Positions 25,568 through 33,646 of a stretch of 36,765 nt of DNA are shown here, piece after piece. A model generated the notes under the pieces. That model did no database searches. It was given only the letters and a program-made list of their open reading frames with translations, and was not told where the DNA came from. The translations under genes were made by a program, and so were the position numbers. Source of the DNA: Desulfuromonas sp. Its GTDB lineage: Bacteria > Desulfobacterota > Desulfuromonadia > Desulfuromonadales > BM501. The stretch spans positions 10,385-47,149 of the forward strand of contig NZ_PKUB01000007.1 of the NCBI RefSeq assembly GCF_002868845.1, given 5' to 3'. Numbering within the stretch: position 1 is the stretch's first letter; every line of letters begins with the position of its first letter.

Positions 25568-27280
25568 ATGAGCGATTGGAAACGATTCACCCAGGAACAG
25601 AAAATCGCCTACTTTTCCATGGAGATCGGCCTCACCAACGAGATCCCGACCTACAGCGGGGGCCTGGGGATCCTGGCCGGAGACACCATAAAGAGCGCCG
25701 CCGATCTCAAACTTCCCATGATCGCCTTGACCCTGGCGAGCCGCAAGGGGTATTTCCGTCAGAAAATAGGCGAGGACGGCTGGCAGGAGGAATTCCCGGT
25801 AGAGTGGACGCCGGAGACCCTCACGGAGCTCCTCCCCACCAAGATCCTGGTCACCATCGAGGATCGAGACGTCAAGGTCCAGGCCTGGATGTACCGGGTC
25901 AAGAGCCCGACCGGAGGCGAAGTCCCGGTCCTCTTTCTCGACACCGACATCCCCGGCAACATGGACCAGGACCGACGCCTCACCGACCATCTGTACGGCG
26001 GGGACAACGAGTACCGCCTCAAGCAGGAGATCATCCTGGGGATCGGGGGCGCCCGCATTCTGGATGCTCTCGGTTTCAGCATCAAGAAGTACCACATGAA
26101 CGAGGGCCACGCCAGCCTGCTGACCCTGGAACTGCTGAACGGTTCCCGCCGCCCCGTAGAGGACACCTGGGACGAGAGGGCCTCCTGGGACACCCACCGG
26201 GTCATGGAACAGTGCGTCTTCACCACCCACACGCCGGTCACGGCAGGCCACGACAAGTTCCCCTACGAGCTGGTCAAGCGGGTCCTGGGCGAGCCCGTTC
26301 CCATCGCCCTGCTTCAGGAGCTCGCCGGGAAGGACCTCCTTAACATGACCATGCTGGCCTTGAACCTGAGCCGCTACGTCAACGGCGTCGCCAAGAAGCA
26401 CGGGGAAATCTCCAAGGCGATGTTCCCCGGTTTCGAAATCCACGCCATCACCAACGGCATCCACCCCTTCACCTGGACCTCTCCCTATTTCGTCACCCTG
26501 TTCGATCGCCACCTGCCGAGCTGGGCAAACGAACCGGAACTCCTCGTCCGGGTCGACGCCATTCCGGACAACGAGATCTGGGACGCCCACAGCGGAGCCA
26601 AGGCCTATCTCTTTCAGTACATCGAGGAGACGACAGGGGAAAAGCTCGACCCCGACCTGTTGACCATCGGATTTGCCCGCCGTTCCGCGACCTACAAGCG
26701 CGGCGATCTGATTTTCCACGAAATCGACCGCCTCGTGAAGATGGGCGAGGGAAAGCTCCAACTCGTCTTTGCCGGGAAGTCGCATCCCAAGGACATCCCG
26801 GGCAAGCAACTCATCCAGCGCATCGTGCGCAAGATCGACGCCCTGAAGGACAAGATCAAGGTCGTCTACCTCGAGAATTACAACATGGACGTGGCTTACC
26901 GGCTGATACCGGGCGTGGACATCTGGCTGAACAACCCCCTGAGGCCCCTCGAGGCCTCCGGCACCAGCGGCATGAAGGCCGCTCTCAACGGGGTCCCCAA
27001 CTTCAGCGTCCTTGACGGCTGGTGGATCGAGGGCCATATCGAAGGGGTGACCGGGTGGTCCATCGGTCCGCCGCCGACCGAATCCTCCGTCGAGGTGAAC
27101 CACTCTACCGAGGATGTCGAAGACCTGTACAACAAGCTGGAGAAGGTCATTATCCCCCTTTACTACGGGGACCGGCAAAAGTGGATTCAGCTTATGAAAA
27201 GCGCAATCGGCAAAAACGCCTACTACTTCAATACCCATGTCATGATGCGCCGCTACGTAACCGAGGCCTACATTCGCTAG
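25568..27280 (+). CDS. glgP: alpha-glucan (glycogen) phosphorylase, short GT35 form
   Basis: 570 aa. Phosphorolysis of alpha-1,4-glucans to glucose-1-phosphate, PLP dependent. It is the shorter Thermotoga-like type (about 570-720 aa) rather than the 800+ aa E. coli MalP/GlgP type. Signatures: YFSMEIGLTNEIPTYSGGLG, LAGDTIKSAADL, HMNEGHASLL, TTHTPV.AGHD, and EASGTSGMKAALNG with the PLP lysine at 470. It is preceded by GAGGG about 9 bp before the ATG. The DUF4382 gene follows after 47 bp and may be co-transcribed. Ends in TAG. Cytoplasmic storage-carbon use is expected; no other glycogen gene is in the window. Confidence 0.94.
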   Translation: MSDWKRFTQEQKIAYFSMEIGLTNEIPTYSGGLGILAGDTIKSAADLKLPMIALTLASRKGYFRQKIGEDGWQEEFPVEWTPETLTELLPTKILVTIEDRDVKVQAWMYRVKSPTGGEVPVLFLDTDIPGNMDQDRRLTDHLYGGDNEYRLKQEIILGIGGARILDALGFSIKKYHMNEGHASLLTLELLNGSRRPVEDTWDERASWDTHRVMEQCVFTTHTPVTAGHDKFPYELVKRVLGEPVPIALLQELAGKDLLNMTMLALNLSRYVNGVAKKHGEISKAMFPGFEIHAITNGIHPFTWTSPYFVTLFDRHLPSWANEPELLVRVDAIPDNEIWDAHSGAKAYLFQYIEETTGEKLDPDLLTIGFARRSATYKRGDLIFHEIDRLVKMGEGKLQLVFAGKSHPKDIPGKQLIQRIVRKIDALKDKIKVVYLENYNMDVAYRLIPGVDIWLNNPLRPLEASGTSGMKAALNGVPNFSVLDGWWIEGHIEGVTGWSIGPPPTESSVEVNHSTEDVEDLYNKLEKVIIPLYYGDRQKWIQLMKSAIGKNAYYFNTHVMMRRYVTEAYIR

Positions 27281-27327
27281 GATTTCGCTCAAAAACGCAA
27301 ATCACCAACATTCCAGGGAGATTCGTC

Positions 27328-28740
27328 ATGACCAGAAAACTCTTTCAGAAGCTCCTCGTTCTGCTTCCGGCCGCCGTATTGATCCTTGGGATGCAGGGCT
27401 GCGGCAATGACGAAGACAGCCCAGACGGCAGCCCGGCCCTTCAGGGGGGGCAGGTGGCGGTCCTCCTGACCGACGGCCCCGCCCTCGGTTTTGAAGAGAT
27501 CTGGGTAACGGTCACTTCAGTCAGCCTGATCGCCGAGGACGGGGTCATGGCACCGATCTTCTCCGGTGAAGAGGATGTCAACCTGAAGGATCTCGAATCC
27601 GACTCGACCCTCTTCTCCGTCGCGGAGGATGTCCCCCCGGGAACCTATAATAAGATCCGGATGAGGGTCACCGGGGTCACCCTCGTCACCGAGGAGGGCG
27701 AGGAGATCACCCCGAAACTTCCCGGCAACGGCAAGATCGACCTCCATCCCCGATCACCGTTCGAGGTTGTCGGTGGAGAGGCCCTCCTCATCTCCCTGGA
27801 CATGGACGCCAACAAGTCGATCCACATCGTCGAGGCCGGCAAGAGCGGCAAGTACATCTTCCGCCCCGTGATATTCGTGGATGTCGGATCGAGTTTTCCC
27901 GACGGCAAGCTTGTACGTCTGAGGGGAACAGTTGCCGAGGTTCCCGAACCCGATCTGGCCGTGATCGGGGGCAGTTTCCAGCTCTGCCCTCCCTCCCCTC
28001 CGGACCCGTCCCCTTACAACGTAGGCAAATGCACCTGGATCGGGGTGTCGGATCAGACCTCGCTTTTCGATGAAGACGCCGACCTGATCACCCTTGATGC
28101 CCTTCAGGAAGGAAGTATCGCCACGGCCATCGGCCGGGTCGGCAGTGCGGGAGGCCCCGAATATGGCGCCCCGATGGTATTTCTTAACGCCCTGCTGATC
28201 GAGGCCGGAGACTTCCTAACCCTCAAGGGGGCCATTGCAGAGGTCCCGGCAGCAGACGGAGCGAACAGCTTCGATTTCGACGTCGATCCAGGACAGGGTA
28301 TCAGCAGCGACCCGGTCCTGCCGACCGACCTGCAGCCCGGGGCGAAGATCTTCTCCAGGTCGGGAGAACTTCTCCAGGAAAGCGACCTCCTCGAAGGGAA
28401 GCGCGCGGAGATCGACGGGGTTCTCTCCGTTGACCAGGGCGCTCTGAAAGCGGTTCTCGCGGTGCTCGGCCCCATCAAGGAGGAGACCGGTCTCGAAGAC
28501 GTTATCGACTGGATCGATGCGCCTCAGCGCACCCTCTTCCTGAAAGACGGATCCTGCGCGGTGATCCCCGAGTCTGCCGGCCTCTTCCGGATCGAGGAAA
28601 GCACCGGTTCCGAGGAGAAGGTCACGGTCACCCCCGTGTCGTTCGCTGCCTTCCTGCCAGGCATGACCGTCAGTCTCTTCGGCGATCCCGGTTCACCCTG
28701 CCTCGAAGTGACTGAAGGGTTCATTGTCGAAGAAGACTGA
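27328..28740 (+). CDS. DUF4382 domain lipoprotein
   Basis: 470 aa from the ATG at 27328 behind CAGGGAG. The N-terminus (residues 1-25, LVLLPAAVLILGMQGCG) looks like a lipoprotein signal with the acceptor Cys in MQGC, although Met at -3 is not ideal. Residues about 40-190 form a DUF4382 domain (GGQVAVLLTDGPALGFEEIW, VTVTSVSLI..., PPGTYNKIRMRVTGVTLVTEEG). The remainder holds repeated DUF5666-like beta segments (RLRGTVAEV, LKGAIAEVPAADG, EIDGVLSVDQG). Predicted exported, calcium-binding-like beta proteins of this sort are common in Desulfuromonadia. Role unknown. The terminator at 28767-28806 follows directly. Confidence 0.85.
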   Translation: MTRKLFQKLLVLLPAAVLILGMQGCGNDEDSPDGSPALQGGQVAVLLTDGPALGFEEIWVTVTSVSLIAEDGVMAPIFSGEEDVNLKDLESDSTLFSVAEDVPPGTYNKIRMRVTGVTLVTEEGEEITPKLPGNGKIDLHPRSPFEVVGGEALLISLDMDANKSIHIVEAGKSGKYIFRPVIFVDVGSSFPDGKLVRLRGTVAEVPEPDLAVIGGSFQLCPPSPPDPSPYNVGKCTWIGVSDQTSLFDEDADLITLDALQEGSIATAIGRVGSAGGPEYGAPMVFLNALLIEAGDFLTLKGAIAEVPAADGANSFDFDVDPGQGISSDPVLPTDLQPGAKIFSRSGELLQESDLLEGKRAEIDGVLSVDQGALKAVLAVLGPIKEETGLEDVIDWIDAPQRTLFLKDGSCAVIPESAGLFRIEESTGSEEKVTVTPVSFAAFLPGMTVSLFGDPGSPCLEVTEGFIVEED

Positions 28741-28766
28741 TCCGGTTCACCCTCTCTTCTCTTCTC

Positions 28767-28806
28767 GGGACCGGACTCCCTTCGGGCGTCCGGTCCCCTT
28801 TTTTTT
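28767..28806 (+). terminator. rho-independent terminator after the DUF4382 gene
   Basis: Stem GGGACCGGAC/GTCCGGTCCC (28767-28776 and 28788-28797), with an inner CCC-TTC-GGG stem, followed by an 8-T run. Confidence 0.93.
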
Positions 28807-28898
28807 CCGGTGCACCAGTGACGTTTACCGAAAAGAGCGTCGGTTACAATTTGGCAAAGAAAAACTATCTTTGGTTCTAGAAAACAGTCAAACCTTTG

Positions 28899-28926
28899 TT
28901 GACAACCCCCTTCAAGCAATTAAGAT
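28899..28926 (+). promoter_or_regulatory. candidate promoter of the small STAS/SpoIIAA-like gene
   Basis: TTGACA (28899-28904), 16-bp spacer, TAAGAT (28921-28926), in an AT-rich stretch about 105 bp upstream of the ATG at 29032. Confidence 0.5.
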
Positions 28927-29031
28927 ATATCAATCCTTTTTCCCAGGAAAGTCGATCCCGTCCTCGCGGAGCAGGCCTCGGGGGGACGCGATATGTAAAG
29001 CAACCGGAAGCATCTCGGGAGACTGAATGGA

Positions 29032-29391
29032 ATGGAGAGAGCCAGGTTTATCGACCACAAGGGTAAGCGAATCTTTTTCCTCGATTTTTCCCTCTGCACC
29101 ATCGAAGACGCATTTTCAGTCATCGAGGAGGCCAGGGACCAGATACGGTCCCAACCGGAGCAATCGGTCCTGACTTTGACCAACGCCGGGGGCGGACGGT
29201 TCGACAGCGCGGTCCTTCAAAAGCTCAAAGAGTTTACAAAAGACAACACCCCATACGTCAAAACTGCGGCCGTCGTCGGCGTCACCGGTCTTCAGTCGAT
29301 AGCCTTCAGCGCCATCAGGATGTTCACCAGGAGGAACTTTCACACTTTCGACGATCTTGAGAAAGCCAAAGATTTCCTCGCCGGCTGCTGA
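29032..29391 (+). CDS. SpoIIAA/STAS-like small cytoplasmic protein
   Basis: 119 aa. It has an alternating beta-alpha pattern: GKRIFFLDFSLCTIEDAFSV, VLTLTNAGGGRFDSAVLQKL, KTAAVVGVTGLQSIAFSAIR, FHTFDDLEKAKDFLAG. This is the layout of the SpoIIAA-like/STAS_SEC14 group, where the VGVTGLQ loop and a C-terminal F..E.A..WL-type helix recur. Such proteins are thought to bind lipids or act as anti-sigma antagonists; its role here is not known. The ATG at 29032 follows GGGAG. Monocistronic between a promoter and a strong hairpin. Confidence 0.72.
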   Translation: MERARFIDHKGKRIFFLDFSLCTIEDAFSVIEEARDQIRSQPEQSVLTLTNAGGGRFDSAVLQKLKEFTKDNTPYVKTAAVVGVTGLQSIAFSAIRMFTRRNFHTFDDLEKAKDFLAGC

Positions 29392-29424
29392 CTCGTTCCA
29401 TGCCTTTCAAGCGAACCGTTTCAA

Positions 29425-29460
29425 CGAAGAGGGGCCCGCACAACTGCGGGCCCCTCTTCG
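29425..29460. terminator. bidirectional terminator hairpin
   Basis: 16-bp perfect stem CGAAGAGGGGCCCGCA/TGCGGGCCCCTCTTCG around loop CAAC, between convergent genes. T-tracts are weak on both sides, but stem strength and position favour termination. Confidence 0.75.
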
Positions 29461-29491
29461 TACATGCCGACTGTTTCGATGGGGAGTGGCT

Positions 29492-29728
29492 TCAGTTTTT
29501 CCGGCGCTTGGATTCCCAGATCGTCGGTTCGACTTCGGCACTGTAACGCTCTATGAACTCACCGGCTTCCTCGTCGCTCAATAGAATGTTCTCGTCCGGC
29601 AAGGTCACGGTGCGCATTTTGTGAAGGGCCACGTCGTCAAAGAGTTTTTCCGCGGCGCCGTGATCAAGATGGCAGTATTTGATGATAGGAGTGACTACGT
29701 CCCTTTCTTCGATGCCCTGTTGGCTCAT
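29492..29728 (-). CDS. small conserved-type protein of unknown function
   Basis: 78 aa from the ATG at 29728, which has an excellent Shine-Dalgarno (GGAGGT, 6 bp upstream); the longer open frame to 29821 is not coding-like. The sequence is MSQQGIEERDVVTPIIKYC, then a soluble acidic body ending in a basic tail (ESKRRKN). No membrane helix, signal or recognised motif. The strong ribosome site, isolated position and terminator support a real gene, but I cannot name a family. Confidence 0.65.
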   Translation of the reverse strand: MSQQGIEERDVVTPIIKYCHLDHGAAEKLFDDVALHKMRTVTLPDENILLSDEEAGEFIERYSAEVEPTIWESKRRKN

Positions 29729-30015
29729 CCCCGCACCTCCCGCGCTGGAAGTTGGTCGTCTCAAAACTCCTTCGGCCAATGCTCCTGACTTAAATATTAA
29801 ATGGTTCTGGCCTTCTGGCAAGGCCCGGCCCCTCTTCCCGAATCTTTCTCACAAGAACTTTTCGACAGGCACTCCCGCCACCACAACGCCCAACCTACCC
29901 CAAAAGGTACACACATACTTACAAGCACTCCTGCTTACCTCGACCTGAAAGCCGATCTCAACCCGCGGTTCATCGTCTCGAAGGCGGGAAGTGCAGGGGC
30001 CGGGCACAAAAAGCT

Positions 30016-31185
30016 TCAGTTCGGGAGCGAATGACCCAGGTCGCGGCTGGAAGACAAACGGGGGATAAACTGCACGGCAAGAAGAGAAATCAGGCTGAAT
30101 ACGGCCCCGGCGACGAAGACGATCCGGTAATCGATCAACCAAAGGGCCCCTCCGATGGCGGGCATGACGACGGCGGCGACATGGTTGATGGTGAAGCCGA
30201 CCGCCATGCTCGGGGCAATGTCCTGTGGGTCGCCGACTTTTTGGAAATAGGTGCGGATGGCGATGGCGAAATTGAACAGAAGGTGGTCGAGGACATACAT
30301 GGCGACCACCACGATTTTTGAGCCGGTGAACGCGTAGGCAAGGAAGATAAAGATCAGCCCCGCGTATTCGAGAGAGAGAACCGACCGTTCGCCGAAGCGG
30401 ACGATCGCCCGGCCGTTCAGGGGACTGGCGAAATAGTTGATCGCATTGTTGACCAGGAAAAGCAGGGCGATTTCCGAGGCCGAGAACCCGAAGACCTTGA
30501 CCATGAGAAAGATGGAAAAAGCGATGAATATCTGCCGCCGGGCCCCGGCCATAAAGGTCAGGAAGTAAAACAGGGAGTACTTGCGTCGAAAAACCATTTT
30601 CCGGTGCTGGACAGGCACCTCTCCGTGGGCCGGTTCCTGCGCAAGCCCCCAGAGCCCGGCCGCCATCACCAGAGCGCCCAGAACCAGGAAGAGTTCCCGG
30701 TAGCCCATCTGGGGTTTCAACAGGTAGATCAGGAGCCCCACCCCGATGCTGGTGGCCGCACCGAGGCTGCGCAGGCGGCCGAAGACGACCGGCGAGGTGG
30801 CGGCGTCGAAATACTGCAGGGTCAGGGACTGGTTGGTCGTTTCGAAGTAGTGGAAGCCGAAGCTCATGACGAGGGTGGTGAAGGCGAGGCCGGCGAAGGA
30901 GGGGAAGAAACCGGCCAGGGCCGTGCCGAGACCGAGCAGGATGACGGAGATCGCCGACAAGCGGTGCTCTCGGACCACGAGCATGACATAGATCGCGAGC
31001 AGGGCCAGGAACCCGGGGACTTCCCGAATCGACTGGATGATGCCGACGTGTTGCCCGTCGAGACCAGCCATCTCTACTGCGAAGTTGTTGAACAGGATCA
31101 TCCACGCCTGCAGGCCCACCACCGAGGCGACGGAATGGACGACAAGGAAGCGCAGCATCGGTTTTTGTCGGGCAGAGATGTTCAA
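30016..31185 (-). CDS. major facilitator superfamily (MFS) transporter
   Basis: 389 aa with about 11-12 predicted membrane helices. It starts at the TTG at 31185 (MNISARQKP) or, more simply, the ATG at 31158 (MLRFLVVHSVASV); neither has a strong Shine-Dalgarno. Helix-rich segments include AWMILFNNFAVEMAGLDGQH, VPGFLALLAIYVML, GLGTALAGFFP, a central cytoplasmic loop near 190-205 (QHRKMVFRRKYS), and SMAVGFTINHVAAVVMPAIG. Substrate unknown. The 29729-30015 gap next to it holds no recognisable gene or structure. Confidence 0.8.
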   Translation of the reverse strand: MNISARQKPMLRFLVVHSVASVVGLQAWMILFNNFAVEMAGLDGQHVGIIQSIREVPGFLALLAIYVMLVVREHRLSAISVILLGLGTALAGFFPSFAGLAFTTLVMSFGFHYFETTNQSLTLQYFDAATSPVVFGRLRSLGAATSIGVGLLIYLLKPQMGYRELFLVLGALVMAAGLWGLAQEPAHGEVPVQHRKMVFRRKYSLFYFLTFMAGARRQIFIAFSIFLMVKVFGFSASEIALLFLVNNAINYFASPLNGRAIVRFGERSVLSLEYAGLIFIFLAYAFTGSKIVVVAMYVLDHLLFNFAIAIRTYFQKVGDPQDIAPSMAVGFTINHVAAVVMPAIGGALWLIDYRIVFVAGAVFSLISLLAVQFIPRLSSSRDLGHSLPN

Positions 31186-31299
31186 GAACCCGGCTTTCTG
31201 GCAGGGGGACGGCCCTTCAGGGCAACGAGCAGTTCAAAATAGACCCCGGCGGCCGGGGTGTCAAGAGGAGGCGGCACCGCCGCAAAGGGCATAAAAGGA

Positions 31300-31328
31300 T
31301 TGAAAAGCGCGATGCCATTGGTTCTAAT
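31300..31328 (+). promoter_or_regulatory. candidate promoter of the GGDEF gene
   Basis: TTGAAA (31300-31305), 17-bp spacer, TCTAAT (31323-31328), about 85 bp upstream of the ATG at 31414. Confidence 0.55.
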
Positions 31329-31413
31329 GGGGCAATCTTGTGCGAGCCTCTCCCCGAGGCGGGAAAGGCACCGGAGTCAACAGGGACCCGGCGGGTGCCC
31401 TTCGGAGGGAACG

Positions 31414-32457
31414 ATGGACAGACTTACGCTCATCGAGCGGTTCAAGGAAAACGAGGATCTGGCGGAGAAATTCCACGATGTGGAGGTCAGCATCCTCTCC
31501 ATCCTCAACTTCAACGACCTCTTCGAGGTCCTCCTGACCCGGATCCGGGAGAAATTCGGCATCCCCCTCGTCTGGTTCTCCCTGGTGCGGGAGACCGGCT
31601 TCGCCCAACTCCTCCAGGCCCACGCAGGCCGGGAACTCCTCCGGGAGAACCTCAGCCTCGTCGAAGGGGACGAGTTCGCCCGGATCACCGCCGGCTCACC
31701 CGCCTCCCTCCTTCTCAACAAGGACCTGGATCGTTACGCCTCACTTTTCCCCCGTCCCGGCAGCGAATCGATCCGCTCCATGGCAGTGACCCCCGTTTCC
31801 GTCGACGGCGAGGTCATCGGCAGCCTCAACGTGGCCGACTTTTCCCCGGATAGGTACCGCCCCGGGCTGGACACGATCTTTCTCGAACGCCTGGCCCTCA
31901 AGGTCTCCCTCTGTCTCTCCAACGTGGCGGCCCACGAAAACCTCCGCACCCTTGCCGAGCGCGATCCGCTGACCAACCTGCTCAACCGCCGGTCCATGGA
32001 AAAGGCCCTGAACCGGGAATTGAACCGGGTGGAACGCTTCGGCCGAACCCTCTCGGTGGCCTTTGTCGACGTAGACGACTTCAAAAAGGTCAACGACGCC
32101 CACGGCCACGAGGTCGGGGATCGCCTCCTGCAGCATTTGGCCCGGACCATGGTCCACCTGACCCGGGACTATGACATGGTGACCCGCTATGCCGGGGACG
32201 AATTCGTTCTGATCCTGCCGGAGACCTCGCCGGAGAACGCCGAACGACTCCTCTCCCGGATCGGCGAAGCCCTGGAGGACAGCCCACTGCATGCCGGCGA
32301 CAGGGTTGTCCCTGTCACAATCAGCTACGGCATCGCCTCGAGGGGCGGTAAAGAGGGCGCGGGAAAGGAGGACCTTGCCCGTCTCCTTCGGGAAGCGGAC
32401 GAGCGGCTCTATCTGCACAAGAAGGGGAAAAAGGAGGGGCGGGATAGAAAAGAATGA
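31414..32457 (+). CDS. DUF484/GAF-type sensor diguanylate cyclase (GGDEF)
   Basis: 347 aa from the ATG at 31414, behind GGAGG 6 bp upstream. Residues about 10-175 form a DUF484/GAF-like sensor (LNFNDLFEVLLTRIREKFGI, FSLV..., SMAVTPVSVDGEVIGSLNVA, then DFSPDRY). Residues about 180-340 are a GGDEF domain: DPLTNLLNRRS, FVDVDDFKKVND, and the signature loop AGDEF (260-264), a variant usually active. The inhibitory I-site RDYD (251-254) lies exactly 5 residues before it, so product inhibition by c-di-GMP is expected. Cytoplasmic, no membrane helix. Convergent with an HDOD protein 27 bp away. Sensor ligand unknown. Confidence 0.9.
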   Translation: MDRLTLIERFKENEDLAEKFHDVEVSILSILNFNDLFEVLLTRIREKFGIPLVWFSLVRETGFAQLLQAHAGRELLRENLSLVEGDEFARITAGSPASLLLNKDLDRYASLFPRPGSESIRSMAVTPVSVDGEVIGSLNVADFSPDRYRPGLDTIFLERLALKVSLCLSNVAAHENLRTLAERDPLTNLLNRRSMEKALNRELNRVERFGRTLSVAFVDVDDFKKVNDAHGHEVGDRLLQHLARTMVHLTRDYDMVTRYAGDEFVLILPETSPENAERLLSRIGEALEDSPLHAGDRVVPVTISYGIASRGGKEGAGKEDLARLLREADERLYLHKKGKKEGRDRKE

Positions 32458-32484
32458 TGCCAGCTGTTCGCCCCTACCCGGCCG

Positions 32485-33336
32485 TCAGGCCAGAAACAGG
32501 CTTCGCTCCTCATGAAAGAGGTGGATGAACTCGTCGAGGAGCGGCTCCAGCTCCTCCATGGTCAACCCCAGCGATCGGGCGGCATCGGTCGAAGGCAAGT
32601 CTATTTTCACCTTTTTCTGCCTCGGCCCGATGCCGAAATAGCGGCAGAATTCGGCCCCGAGACTGACCGTGGCGGCCAGGTGGAACACCTCCGGGTCGCT
32701 TTCCCGAACCGATTCGAAATCGTGATGGTGCCGGACCACGGAGACCAGGCGGGGCGGGAAGTTCCAGTGTTCGAGCAGGGCGGCGCCGACCATCTCGTGA
32801 GAGAAGGCGAAGAGGGCCCTCTCGCCGTCGTGGAGGGGGACCTCCCCCCGCTCGTGGAGCTTGACCACCTTGCGGTACAGGTCCCGGTCCCGGTTGAGCA
32901 TGATGGTCTTGCCGATGTGACGGAAGAGCCCGGCGACAAAGGCTTCTTCGGGCGGGGCGCTGGAGAGGCGCTCCGCTGCCAGGCGCGCTCCGACTGCGCA
33001 CCCTACCGAATTTTCCCACAACCAGCGCTCGAGCAGGCCGTGGGATTTGTTGACATTGCGCAGGCTGATGTCCATCACCGCCCTTTTGAGGTTGTTTTCC
33101 CCGATGACGATGATCGCCCTCTCCAGGGTAGTGATCTGCCCGAGCTGACCGTAGAGGGCCGAGTTGGCCATCTTCATGATCTTGGCTGTTACCGCCGGCT
33201 CGACGGAGACCAGCTTGGCCAAGTCCTTGACCGACAGGTTGGGATTCTTCAGCTCCTTGAGGAGTCTGGCGGCCACGGCCGGCGACGGCGGCAGGTCGCC
33301 CATGCTGGAGGCAATGATCTTGAAATCTTGGAACAT
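32485..33336 (-). CDS. HDOD domain signalling protein
   Basis: 283 aa. The HDOD domain spans about residues 5-205: LPPSPAVAARLLKELKNPNL, LAKLVSVEPAVTAKIMKMAN, then SALYGQ, and AVMDISLRN. The HD-equivalent position reads LFRHIGKTIM instead of the catalytic HD of HD-GYP enzymes, as usual for HDOD, so no phosphodiesterase activity is expected. HDOD proteins relay signals in c-di-GMP, chemotaxis or motility pathways. The start at 33336 is preceded by AGGGA. Next to a diguanylate cyclase, but convergent, so linkage is suggestive only. Confidence 0.88.
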   Translation of the reverse strand: MFQDFKIIASSMGDLPPSPAVAARLLKELKNPNLSVKDLAKLVSVEPAVTAKIMKMANSALYGQLGQITTLERAIIVIGENNLKRAVMDISLRNVNKSHGLLERWLWENSVGCAVGARLAAERLSSAPPEEAFVAGLFRHIGKTIMLNRDRDLYRKVVKLHERGEVPLHDGERALFAFSHEMVGAALLEHWNFPPRLVSVVRHHHDFESVRESDPEVFHLAATVSLGAEFCRYFGIGPRQKKVKIDLPSTDAARSLGLTMEELEPLLDEFIHLFHEERSLFLA

Positions 33337-33646
33337 ATAATTTCCCTGCCCCCTCTGCTCTTTCAGGAGGATTCAAAATACGGTCTCGGGATGCAAAGGG
33401 GCGGCTCCGGCCGGGGCCGCCCTCGACAAGTTGCATGTCTATGTCTTCAGAACGTCAAAAGGTTCTTGAAGGGAGCGGGCCGCCACCGAAGAAGATGCGG
33501 GCCCGTCAACTTTCGACAACCATACATTCCCGCCCGGGACTGGTCAATGATTTGAACACTTTCCGTTGGAGCGGGAGAGCAATTGTGCTAAAGAGTGTGA
33601 CGGCCGACCAGAGAACCAACAACCTCCGGCCACAGGGAGGATCCTT
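33337..33646. other. 310-bp intergenic region between HDOD and pyrophosphatase genes
   Basis: Divergent promoter region. The right end carries the GGGAGG Shine-Dalgarno of the pyrophosphatase (8 bp before 33647). I found no convincing promoter pair, repeat or RNA structure; open frames here are extensions of neighbouring genes or GC-driven. Confidence 0.5.
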
